Positions 1-6,517 of a stretch of 10,774 nt of DNA are shown here, piece by piece; positions within the stretch are counted from its first letter, which is position 1; each line of letters begins with the position of its first letter. Origin of the DNA: Porticoccaceae bacterium. Lineage in GTDB: Bacteria > Pseudomonadota > Gammaproteobacteria > Pseudomonadales > Porticoccaceae. The notes under the pieces were generated by a model. That model ran no database searches. It saw only the letters and a list, made by a program, of their open reading frames with translations, and had not been told where the DNA came from. The position numbers and the translations under genes are program-made. The stretch is taken from the NCBI GenBank assembly GCA_003448675.1, contig DLXZ01000128.1:1-10774 (forward strand), given 5' to 3'.

Positions 1-239
1 GTTTGAGCGACCATGGCGTTAACCTGCTCTTCGCTGCCTACATCGCAGGAAATGCCAATCGCATCGGCGCCCTGATCCCTGAGTTTCGCCAGCGCGCGGT
101 CTATTTTTTCCTGGTTTCGGCCGCAGATCGCGACTTTAGCGCCAGCCTGGGCCAGACCTTCGGCCATACCCAGGCCGAGACCGCCGTTGCCACCGGTGAT
201 GATGGCGACCTTTCCCGTGATATCAAACTTGCTGTTCAT
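1..239 (-). CDS. Short-chain dehydrogenase/reductase, 5' part only (SDR-A)
   Basis: This is the N-terminal 79 residues of a classical SDR oxidoreductase; the rest lies beyond the left edge. The Rossmann nucleotide-binding motif TGGNGGLG is at residues 15-22, a GRN turn after the second beta strand is at 40-42, and the CDV adenine-pocket motif is at 65-67. The Arg in the GRN turn, with no Asp at the end of strand 2, hints at NADP(H) use or mixed use, which is inference. The ATG at 237-239 is preceded at good spacing by GGAGA (complement of about 246-250), which fixes the start. The first 79 residues closely resemble the next gene on this strand (SDR-B: same TGGNGGLGLG and GRNQEKID stretches), so the two are tandem paralogs, probably co-transcribed with SDR-B first and a 103-base spacer between them. 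The catalytic Ser-Tyr-Lys is outside the window, so activity cannot be judged. Confidence 0.9.
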   Translation of the reverse strand, partial: MNSKFDITGKVAIITGGNGGLGLGMAEGLAQAGAKVAICGRNQEKIDRALAKLRDQGADAIGISCDVGSEEQVNAMVAQ

Positions 240-342
240 TTATGGTCTCCAAAAAATACATATTTACCTTCACCGACCATTTCAATAATGAACAGGCTGC
301 GAGGGTACAAGTCATAGAGTCAGTCAATTAGCGCTAAGAGGA

Positions 343-1116
343 TTAAAGAACCGAAATCGACAGCCCGCCGTCGGCGACAACGATGGACCCGGTCATAAAG
401 CTTGAGGCCTCACTGGACAGGAAGATGGAGATGCCTTCGAAATCCTCCGGCATGCCATAACGGCCGGCGGGGCTTTTCTTTTCAATGTAATCAACCACTG
501 GACCAATTTTGTTGGGGCCGAAACAAGGCATCATTTCCGTGTGCACCAGGCCGGGGAGCAGGGCGTTGACCTGGATATTGTCCTTGCCCCAGGCGCGAGC
601 GAGGCTTTGGGTCATGTGATCCATGCCGCCCTTGGCCGCGGCGTAGTGAACCAGCTTACCGAAACCCTTGTTGTTAGTAATGGCGGAACCGACATTGATA
701 ATCTTGCCGCCGCCGGCTTTTACCATTTCGGGATAGCAGGCCTTGGCGCAGAGGAAGCAGGACGTCAGGTCGATAGCGATAAACTTGTCCCACTCTTCGA
801 GGGTCATTTTTTCGGGAGGAATGCCCCAGCTGATAGCGGCATTGTTAAACAGAATGTCGACGCGGCCCAGTTTTTCAGCGGTTTCCTTGACCATGCGATT
901 GACATCGTCTTCCTGGGAAACGTCGGCCTGGACGCCGATGGCCCTGGCGCCGATAGCTTCCATCTCGGCTACAGCTTTATCAATCTTTTCTTGATTACGG
1001 CCGACTAGCGCGACGGCGCAGCCTTCCGAAGCGAGGCCTTTGGCGATACCCAGGCCCAGACCTCCATTGCCGCCGGTAATGATGGCGACTTTTCCACTCA
1101 AATCAAAAAAATTCAT
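343..1116 (-). CDS. Short-chain dehydrogenase/reductase (SDR-B), 257 aa
   Basis: A complete classical SDR of normal family length, expected to be a cytoplasmic NAD(P)-dependent alcohol/ketone oxidoreductase of unknown substrate. Visible motifs are TGGNGGLG (14-21), GRN (39-41), ADV (64-66), NNAA (91-94), catalytic Ser144, Tyr158 and Lys162 in YAAAK, PG (at the start of the substrate loop, followed by HTEM), and the C-terminal VADGG. One oddity: the fourth tetrad residue, usually Asn in a 'vNltg' context, is Asp116 here (IDLTSCF). The open frame extends upstream to 1167, but I place the start at the ATG of 1116 because a strong GGAGGA lies seven bases ahead of it and the protein then begins as SDR-A does. 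It is the leading gene of a minus-strand pair with SDR-A. No substrate can be assigned; the neighbours suggest a catabolic alcohol oxidation. Confidence 0.92.
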   Translation of the reverse strand: MNFFDLSGKVAIITGGNGGLGLGIAKGLASEGCAVALVGRNQEKIDKAVAEMEAIGARAIGVQADVSQEDDVNRMVKETAEKLGRVDILFNNAAISWGIPPEKMTLEEWDKFIAIDLTSCFLCAKACYPEMVKAGGGKIINVGSAITNNKGFGKLVHYAAAKGGMDHMTQSLARAWGKDNIQVNALLPGLVHTEMMPCFGPNKIGPVVDYIEKKSPAGRYGMPEDFEGISIFLSSEASSFMTGSIVVADGGLSISVL

Positions 1117-1915
1117 TGTATTGTCCTCCATAAGCCGCGACTGTGAAGTACCGAAATTAACCAGCAAGCGGGTTGCTCGCTCTCAAGCCCAGCTACATAG
1201 CCAAACACCGCCTGGCTCTATTAGCCTGATGTCGGATAGTTGGCGCTGGTCACCTGAGCCCTCCCATAACCAACGGCATTAACCAGCGCTGGATCAATGC
1301 GATTTGCACTTCGGATTTTGATTGACTGTCAGCGGGGAAGAGCCTGAAGCTATGTCAACAGGTTGCGCATCTTCGCATCATTTAGCAAAAAAAGGAACAG
1401 TTTCATACCCGCTGGTAACCTTGCTGGCGGGCCGGAGAGTTTGAGGTTTTTGTACTTGATTGCCTTCCAGTTTTGAAACCTTGCGATCGCTGATCAGGTG
1501 CGAAGGCCCACGAGTAGTCGCGTATACACAGCGAACGTGTAGGGAAACACCGATGTCGGCGACTTCCATTAAAGTATGCCAGTATGCGCACGACCTAGCT
1601 GATTGCGGACAAACCCTGCTTGCAAAAACCTCGGATATTTGACTCTTCGGTATAGGGCGATGATAACGAACCGGGAAAACAGCGCTTGGCGCCCTCCCTT
1701 GTGATGCCTCGCTTAACAGGGGTTGGTTTCGAAAGCCAAACGCTTTGAAGTCGAAGTCGCTAAGGCGTTTTATGATTGCCGGGAGTTTAGGGTATAGTTT
1801 GCCGCCGATTGGGCTGAAGATTTGCGCCACGTTTTCGCCATATATAAAAGCTAGGTAGGCGTGCATCACGAGTTCAGGGTTATCAAGCATTAATCAGAAT
1901 TTCGAAGGAGAGGCT
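1117..1915. other. Long intergenic stretch with no convincing gene
   Basis: About 800 bases separate the divergent SDR-B and DUF7064/7065 genes, and I recognise no gene here. A minus-strand frame of 170 codons (1378-1890) has no Shine-Dalgarno ahead of its ATG and no family I know. Its first ~65 residues look more protein-like than the rest, so a decayed gene is possible. Visible structures: a short inverted repeat AGCAA-N5-TTGCT at 1163-1177 just upstream of SDR-B; separated inverted arms GCGCTGGT (1243-1250) and ACCAGCGC (1282-1289), with an additional GTTGG (1239-1243)/CCAAC (1270-1274) pair; and a weak promoter-like TTGCGC (1822-1827), 15-base spacer, TATAAA (1843-1848) pointing at the plus-strand operon. 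The promoters of both divergent units must lie in this stretch, but none is clear-cut. Confidence 0.5.
1124..1129 (-). promoter_or_regulatory. Ribosome binding site that sets the SDR-B start
   Basis: Read on the minus strand this is GGAGGA, seven bases before the ATG at 1116. It supports that start over the in-frame ATG 17 codons further upstream (1167), which has no comparable site. Confidence 0.75.
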
Positions 1916-2920
1916 ATGAGTGCCTATCGACTGGATGTGGCCGATGAATACAGCCATAAGCCAACTGCCGAACCCAATTTCAACGAAAGTGTATATGTCA
2001 ACAGCTGGGATAGCCGTCACAAGGTTGGCCTGTGGTCTCGAATAGGTAACCGTATTAACGAAGGCCATGCCGAGATGTCGGTTTGTATTTATCTGCCCGA
2101 TGGGCGAGTGGCCTGTCAGTTTCAGCGCCCTGAAATCACCACGAATGACAAGCACGAAGCGGGAGGATTGGCGTACCGGGTAAACGAGCCTTTCAAATCC
2201 GTCAGCATGAAGTTTGACGGTGAGGCCTTGCTCCTGGACGACCCGCAAATCTTACGAACGCCCCGAGAGATGTTCAAAACAGCGCCCCGAGTCCCCTGTG
2301 AGTTCGATTTTCTGGCCACCGGACTTTCACCCATGAACGGCGGCGAACCCACCGACCCCGGCGCTGAAACCATGTATGGACGTGACTTTTCTTTGGGACA
2401 TTTTAATCAGCATATCCGTACCGTTGGCCGCATTGCCGTGGGCGATCAGAGCTGGGACATTGATGGCCATGGCTGGCGCGATCATAGCTGGGGGCCACGT
2501 TACTGGACGAATATTTATTACTACCGTCTGTTTGTTGCCAATTTTGGTGATGATCGAGGTTTGATGATGCTCAAGCGTATCGATCGCGAGGGCAATACTC
2601 ACCGGCGCGGGGTGCTGATGGTTGACAATCAGTATGAGCAGATTGTCGATATGGATGTATTTACCGAGTGGGACGATAAAAAGGAGCCCGTCTCTGTTCA
2701 GCTGGGCATTCGCACCGAAAATCGCAAGGTCAGAATTAACGGTAATATTCTGACCGTTGCACCGCTGCGCAACCATCGGGAAATCAACGGCGAAACCCTG
2801 GAGTGCCGTATTGTTGAAGCCTTTACCGAATGGACCTGGGACGATGGTCGGCCTGGTATCGGCATTACCGAATACATCGAATTTCTCGAAGACGGTGAGC
2901 CCGTGGGTTACCCACTGTGA
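1916..2920 (+). CDS. DUF7064/DUF7065-type protein, 334 aa
   Basis: I recognise this as the family of about 330-residue proteins annotated with paired DUF7065 (N-terminal) and DUF7064 (C-terminal) domains. The assignment is from memory of the family's look, chiefly the signature GHGWRDHSWGPR at residues 184-195 and the end section with GIGITEY (314-320) followed by FLEDG. The protein is rich in beta-type and aromatic segments, with no signal peptide or membrane helix. The fold is likely a lipocalin-like beta barrel related to AttH/CrtC-type proteins, which would suit binding or acting on a hydrophobic molecule; that is inference and no reaction is established. The start is well supported by AAGGAG at 1905-1910, five bases before the ATG. 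It is the first gene of the plus-strand run and ends 16 bases before the kinase gene, so the two are almost certainly co-transcribed. Confidence 0.8.
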   Translation: MSAYRLDVADEYSHKPTAEPNFNESVYVNSWDSRHKVGLWSRIGNRINEGHAEMSVCIYLPDGRVACQFQRPEITTNDKHEAGGLAYRVNEPFKSVSMKFDGEALLLDDPQILRTPREMFKTAPRVPCEFDFLATGLSPMNGGEPTDPGAETMYGRDFSLGHFNQHIRTVGRIAVGDQSWDIDGHGWRDHSWGPRYWTNIYYYRLFVANFGDDRGLMMLKRIDREGNTHRRGVLMVDNQYEQIVDMDVFTEWDDKKEPVSVQLGIRTENRKVRINGNILTVAPLRNHREINGETLECRIVEAFTEWTWDDGRPGIGITEYIEFLEDGEPVGYPL

Positions 2921-2936
2921 TAAGAGTCCCCGTGTC

Positions 2937-3953
2937 ATGAGCGGCGCGATCGCCGCGGCCCTGATTGACGATATCGTCGATAAGCTGGGCGGAGCGGTAC
3001 GAAGGCGCTACGGGCAGGATGCCAGGGTGGAAAACATCGCGGTAGCCACCTTTGGCGCCTCCAACCGCACGCTGTTGTTTGATCTGTTAGAGGGCAGAGC
3101 TCGTCGCCGCCTGGTTCTACGCCAGGAAACAGTCAAGTCCGAGTATTCTCCCTTTATTTCCACGGAGGATCAGTACCGCATCCTTCAGGTAGTTCATGGT
3201 CACGGCCTGCCGGTGCCCGAGCCGGTGTTTGAGCTGGAAGCAGGGGATAGTCTGGATAAAGGGTTTGTGGTCGCTTGCGTGGAAGGCGAGACCCTACCCA
3301 AGACCTTGCTGGCTGACCCCGTTTTTATGATGGCACGCAAACGCTTTGCCGCTCAGTCCGGTGAGTTTCTGGCCCGGCTCCACGCTATTGATCCGCGGGA
3401 GTTCAGCTTTCTGGAGTCGATCGCCGACAGCCAGGACGCTTTGGCTGCCCAGGTGGCCCGCTACGAAGGCTATGGAAATTGCTTTCCTGGTATCGAAGTG
3501 GGTATCCGCTGGTTGGAAAATCACCGCCCGCCACCTCGGCAACGGGCTTTTCTGCACGGTGAATATCGCATCGGTAATATCATCCTCGGGCCAGATGGGA
3601 TTGCATCTGTGCTCGATTGGGAATGTGCTCATCTCGGCAGTGTGGCGGAGGAGTTCGGTTGGCTGTGTATGCGTTCCTGGCGCTATGGGCGGATTGACCT
3701 GCCCGTGGGTGGCATGGGCCAGCGCGACGAGTTGCTGGCTGCCTATGGCGCCAATGGCGGCGATGTGCCCGATGCTGAAGAGCTGCGCTGGTGGGAAATA
3801 TTCGCCACTCTGCGCTGGGCGGTAATCAATATGATGCAAATTGACGGGCATATGAGCGGGGAGCGACGCTCCTTGCCCTTTGCCTGTTGTGGGCGAAATA
3901 TCGCGATGGTTGAGTACGACATGCTGATGGCGATAAAGGGCGATTACCGTTAG
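2937..3953 (+). CDS. Phosphotransferase-family kinase, LvaA/ACAD10-like, 338 aa
   Basis: A protein of the aminoglycoside-phosphotransferase fold (APH family), in the branch related to the kinase domain of ACAD10/11 and to LvaA, which phosphorylates the hydroxyl of 4-hydroxyacyl-CoA esters. The N-lobe glycine-containing turn is FGASNRT (39-45). The catalytic loop is HGEYRIGN (207-214) and the metal-binding Asp is D227 in LDWE, followed by AHLG and an EEFGWLCMRSWRYG segment typical of the DUF6285-linked kinases. The Brenner-type motif normally reads HGD; here the catalytic-base position is Glu209 (codon GAA). His207, Asn214 and Asp227 are kept, so the kinase may be altered rather than dead. The frame is open back to 2757, but the ATG at 2937, just after the upstream stop, is preferred because the protein then starts as expected; its Shine-Dalgarno is weak (AAGAG at 2922-2926), suggesting translational coupling. 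The next gene encodes its expected small partner. Substrate unknown. Confidence 0.88.
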   Translation: MSGAIAAALIDDIVDKLGGAVRRRYGQDARVENIAVATFGASNRTLLFDLLEGRARRRLVLRQETVKSEYSPFISTEDQYRILQVVHGHGLPVPEPVFELEAGDSLDKGFVVACVEGETLPKTLLADPVFMMARKRFAAQSGEFLARLHAIDPREFSFLESIADSQDALAAQVARYEGYGNCFPGIEVGIRWLENHRPPPRQRAFLHGEYRIGNIILGPDGIASVLDWECAHLGSVAEEFGWLCMRSWRYGRIDLPVGGMGQRDELLAAYGANGGDVPDAEELRWWEIFATLRWAVINMMQIDGHMSGERRSLPFACCGRNIAMVEYDMLMAIKGDYR

Positions 3954-3958
3954 TGTTA

Positions 3959-3990
3959 ACCAAACCGTGGTGGCATTCGGTGTGGTTGGT
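3959..3990 (+). other. Imperfect inverted repeat between kinase and DUF6285 genes
   Basis: ACCAAACC (3959-3966) and GGTTGGT (3984-3990) can pair with one bulged A around a 17-base loop, and five A residues follow. It lacks the T-run of an intrinsic terminator, so at most it is an mRNA processing or stability hairpin. Function unproven. Confidence 0.25.
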
Positions 3991-4046
3991 AAAAATAACA
4001 AGACCGATAATGACATTGATAAAACCAGCAATATGGGAACCAGACT

Positions 4047-4409
4047 TTGAGCCAGGATAATCCGGATATTCACGAAATCCTCACCACGGTCAGGGAGTTT
4101 GCCGAGGGAGTGGCTTCCCGAACCCAGGGTGCCGAGCGCTACGATGCCCTGTGTGCAGCATTTTTAATGGGTGTCGTGCAGCGGGAATTGAACCTGGGTG
4201 AGCAGCAGGACGAAGCCCAGCAGGCGCGTCTGCAAGCCTTGCTGGGTTGTTCCGGTGACCTGATCGAACTTTATCGGGATTTCAGCGCCCGGGTGCGCCG
4301 AGGTGATTACGATCATGATTGGCAGCCAGCCTTTGATTTCGCCTTTGAGCAGGTGGTGGACAAGGTTCGTGTAACCAATCCTGATCACCTGGAAGCGGAG
4401 CATCGTTAA
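4047..4409 (+). CDS. DUF6285 protein, LvaB-like partner of the kinase, 120 aa
   Basis: A small soluble, mostly helical protein of the DUF6285 family, which is regularly encoded next to ACAD10-like kinases. The family look is the HEILTTVREF start (residues 8-17), the central RELNLG (47-52), and the end section RVRRGDYD followed by VVDKVRVTNPDHL. From memory, LvaB of the Pseudomonas putida levulinate operon, needed for kinase LvaA to function, is this kind of protein, so I infer a chaperone or accessory subunit role for the kinase encoded just upstream. The only plausible start is TTG at 4047-4049: an in-frame stop lies at 4020-4022, there is no ATG or GTG between, and the next in-frame Met is about 40 residues in. 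A weak GGGA sits at 4035-4038. The 93-base gap from the kinase is longer than I would expect for this pair, and the weak start may keep its level low. Confidence 0.82.
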   Translation: MSQDNPDIHEILTTVREFAEGVASRTQGAERYDALCAAFLMGVVQRELNLGEQQDEAQQARLQALLGCSGDLIELYRDFSARVRRGDYDHDWQPAFDFAFEQVVDKVRVTNPDHLEAEHR

Positions 4410-4477
4410 ACGCGGGCCACAATCATTTGGCAAACAGCTTTTTCACTTGAAACTTTGATAAAGGAAAGGAGAAACCC

Positions 4478-5242
4478 ATGGGTGGTTTAGTAGAAGGTAA
4501 AGTGGCGGTAGTGACCGGCGCTGGTGGCGGTATCGGTCGGGCAGCAAGCCAGATATTTGCCCGCGAAGGCGCCAAGGTGGTGGTTGCCGACATCAAGGTG
4601 GAAGGCGGCGAGGAAACCGTAAAGCTGATCCAGGATGCGGGTGGCACCGCCATGTTTATGCGTTGCGACGTCTCCAAGGCAGCGGACTGCGAAGCGCTGG
4701 TCAATGCTGCCGTAGTTAATTACGGCAGTCTGGATTGCGCTTTTAACAATGCCGGTGTCGAGGGCGATCCATCCAAACTCGCTGACGCTACCGAAGAAAA
4801 TTTCATGCTTAACTATAACGTCAATATTCTTGGCGTGTTTTTGTGCATGAAATACCAGATCAAGCAGATGCTGACCCAGGAAAACGGCGGCGCGATTGTT
4901 AACACCGCCTCTGATGCCGGCCTGATCGGCGTTAAAAACCTCGGTCAGTATTCCGCCGCCAAGCACGCGGTGGTTGGCCTGACCAAATCCGGCGCGCTGG
5001 ATTATGCGCCCAAGAAAATCCGTATTAACGCGGTTTGCCCTGGGCCTATCCGCACGCAAATGTTGCAGCGGGTCTTCGATGAAAATCCGAAAATGGCCGA
5101 GGTTATGGTCAGCGCCCAGCCTAACAAGCGCCTGGGCGAGCCTTCCGAGATTGGCGATGCCGCGGTGTATCTGTGTTCGGATATGGCCTCTTACATTACG
5201 GGTCATGCCCTGCCGGTGGATGGCGGCTATATGGCCACCTGA
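4478..5242 (+). CDS. NAD-type short-chain dehydrogenase/reductase (SDR-C), 254 aa
   Basis: A complete classical SDR with every hallmark: TGAGGGIG (13-20), Asp38 at the end of the second beta strand (VVVADIK), which favours NAD+ over NADP+, CDV (63-65), NNAG (90-93), active-site Asn116 (VNILG), Ser145 (TASDAG), Tyr158 and Lys162 (YSAAK), and PGPIRT (188-193) before the substrate loop. The C-terminus PVDGGYMAT is typical. An NAD+-dependent secondary-alcohol dehydrogenase acting in degradation is the natural reading; the substrate is not readable. The start is set by a strong AAGGAAAGGAG ending at 4471, six bases before the ATG. It follows the DUF6285 gene by 68 bases and precedes the zinc alcohol dehydrogenase pair by 113. 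In LvaAB-type pathways an SDR (LvaD) oxidises the 3-hydroxyacyl-CoA product; a similar role here is possible but is inference only. Confidence 0.93.
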   Translation: MGGLVEGKVAVVTGAGGGIGRAASQIFAREGAKVVVADIKVEGGEETVKLIQDAGGTAMFMRCDVSKAADCEALVNAAVVNYGSLDCAFNNAGVEGDPSKLADATEENFMLNYNVNILGVFLCMKYQIKQMLTQENGGAIVNTASDAGLIGVKNLGQYSAAKHAVVGLTKSGALDYAPKKIRINAVCPGPIRTQMLQRVFDENPKMAEVMVSAQPNKRLGEPSEIGDAAVYLCSDMASYITGHALPVDGGYMAT

Positions 5243-5355
5243 GTCGCGCTCACGTACGGTAAACAATTTCGACTTTCCAGGGCCTTCCAGCTTTGTGTAG
5301 TATGGCCCGGGTTTAAAACAACGTATGCCCTGAATTTAAGGGGTGGGAGGAATCT

Positions 5356-6462
5356 ATGAAAATTAAAGCCGCAGTATTACGCGGGGTGGATCAACCGTTT
5401 GAAATCGAAGAGCTGGAGCTGGCGCCGCCGAAGGAAGGCGAAGTGCTGGTGAAAACCGTTGCCAGCGGCATCTGTCACAGTGACTATTCCGTTGCACACG
5501 GTATTCTGCGCTCACCGTTTCCGGTGGTGCTGGGTCACGAAGGTGCTGGCATTGTAGAAGCGGTGGGCCCCGGCGTCACTAACGTCAAGCCGGGCGATAA
5601 AATCATTGCCTCGCTGTCACCCAGTTGTGGCAAATGCAAGATGTGCAGTGAATCCAAGGAGTACCTGTGTTCCCAGATGGGCAAGTTATTGAATGACTGC
5701 ACACAACTCGATGGCACAACACGCCACAAGACCGCCAGTGGTGAAGACGTTTATGCCCTGTGCGGCGTTGGTTCCTTCGGTGAATACATGGTGATGCCCG
5801 CCGGCTCCGCCATTAAAGTGGCCGATGACACGCCGCTGGAAAAAACCTGCCTGATTGGCTGTGGGGTGACCACCGGCACCGGTGCCGCGCTCAATACCGC
5901 CAAGGTGCAGTGGGGCGAATCATGCGCCATCGTTGGTTGTGGCGGGGTTGGGCTCTCCATCCTGCAGGGTGCGCGCATCGCTGGCGCCAGCATCATAATC
6001 GCTGTCGATCCGATGGAAGAGAAGCGCGAGCTGGCGGTGAAACTGGGCGCTACACACACCATCAACCCGTTTGAGGAAGATGCCGAAGCCAGGGTGAAGG
6101 AAATCACCGGCGGCGTTGGTGTTCATTATGCGTTTGAGGCTCTGGGCCGCGTGGAAACCATGTCCCAATGTTGGGGAATGCTAAGACCCACCGGCAAGGC
6201 CATTATCGTGGGCGTGGCTTCGCTCGACCAGTCGGTGAAGATTCCAGCAGCCGGTCTCCTGGCCGAATACGAAATCCAGGGTTCCTGTTATGGCTCGTCA
6301 ACGCCCAAGCGCGACATTCCCCGTTTTGTTGATCTGTACAAGTCGGGACAGCTGATGCTGGATGAAATGATTACCCAGCAGATCGGGCTTGCGGACATCA
6401 ACCGTGCGTTCGAAGAAATGGGTCGCGGCGAAGGCGCCCGTTCCGTGATCATTTACGGCTAA
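5356..6462 (+). CDS. Zinc-dependent alcohol dehydrogenase, class-III-like (ADH-1), 368 aa
   Basis: A medium-chain dehydrogenase oxidising an alcohol to an aldehyde or ketone with NAD+. Catalytic zinc ligands are Cys40, His61 (in GHEGAG) and Cys169, with Ser42 in CHSD as the proton-relay residue. The structural zinc is held by Cys91, Cys94, Cys97 and Cys105. The Rossmann motif is GCGGVG (194-199) and Asp218 ends the second strand, pointing to NAD+. The stretch DGTTRH, then GVGSFGEY, resembles the class III (formaldehyde dehydrogenase) loop, and length and layout fit that group, which also includes nicotinoprotein and aryl/terpenyl alcohol dehydrogenases. The start is fixed by GGGAGG (5345-5350), five bases upstream of the ATG. 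It forms a tandem pair with ADH-2. In the 113-base leader a weak TTTCCA (5274-5279), 18 bases, TAGTAT (5298-5303) could be an internal promoter. Substrate unknown. Confidence 0.95.
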   Translation: MKIKAAVLRGVDQPFEIEELELAPPKEGEVLVKTVASGICHSDYSVAHGILRSPFPVVLGHEGAGIVEAVGPGVTNVKPGDKIIASLSPSCGKCKMCSESKEYLCSQMGKLLNDCTQLDGTTRHKTASGEDVYALCGVGSFGEYMVMPAGSAIKVADDTPLEKTCLIGCGVTTGTGAALNTAKVQWGESCAIVGCGGVGLSILQGARIAGASIIIAVDPMEEKRELAVKLGATHTINPFEEDAEARVKEITGGVGVHYAFEALGRVETMSQCWGMLRPTGKAIIVGVASLDQSVKIPAAGLLAEYEIQGSCYGSSTPKRDIPRFVDLYKSGQLMLDEMITQQIGLADINRAFEEMGRGEGARSVIIYG

Positions 6463-6488
6463 TTCCGACCAACAGACCAAATATGCAC

Positions 6489-6505
6489 GCCGATTTAAAA
6501 TCGGC
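6489..6505 (+). promoter_or_regulatory. Perfect 8-1-8 palindrome before ADH-2
   Basis: GCCGATTT, one central A, then AAATCGGC: a perfect inverted repeat in the 55-base spacer between ADH-1 and ADH-2, ending one base before the GGGAGAAA ribosome binding site. Two-fold symmetry of this size suits a dimeric repressor such as a TetR- or GntR-type protein; the single-base centre is unfavourable for an RNA hairpin. I see no second copy in the window. The operator role is inference. Confidence 0.4.
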
Positions 6506-6517
6506 CGGGAGAAATTT

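Noticed and set aside
328..337. Ten-base palindrome TTAGCGCTAA downstream of SDR-B
   Set aside because: Too short, with no T-run and no extension of symmetry; could occur by chance.
1239..1289. Integron attC-like site from GTTGG/CCAAC and GCGCTGGT/ACCAGCGC arms
   Set aside because: The core-site consensus (RYYYAAC and GTTRRRY) is not properly met and no integrase or cassette structure is present.
1378..1890. Minus-strand open frame of 170 codons as a real gene
   Set aside because: No Shine-Dalgarno before its ATG, no recognised family, and its second half looks like random translation. Kept only as a possible relic inside the intergenic entry.
2757..2936. Extended N-terminus of the kinase
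   Set aside because: It would overlap the end of the DUF7064/7065 gene by more than 160 bases in another frame; the ATG at 2937 gives the expected family N-terminus.
3294..4073. Long antisense open frame opposite the kinase gene
   Set aside because: It mirrors a strongly supported gene on the other strand, lacks family motifs, and is explained by codon bias of the real gene. Similar antisense frames at 2327-2938, 4487-5266 and 6449-7285 are rejected for the same reason.
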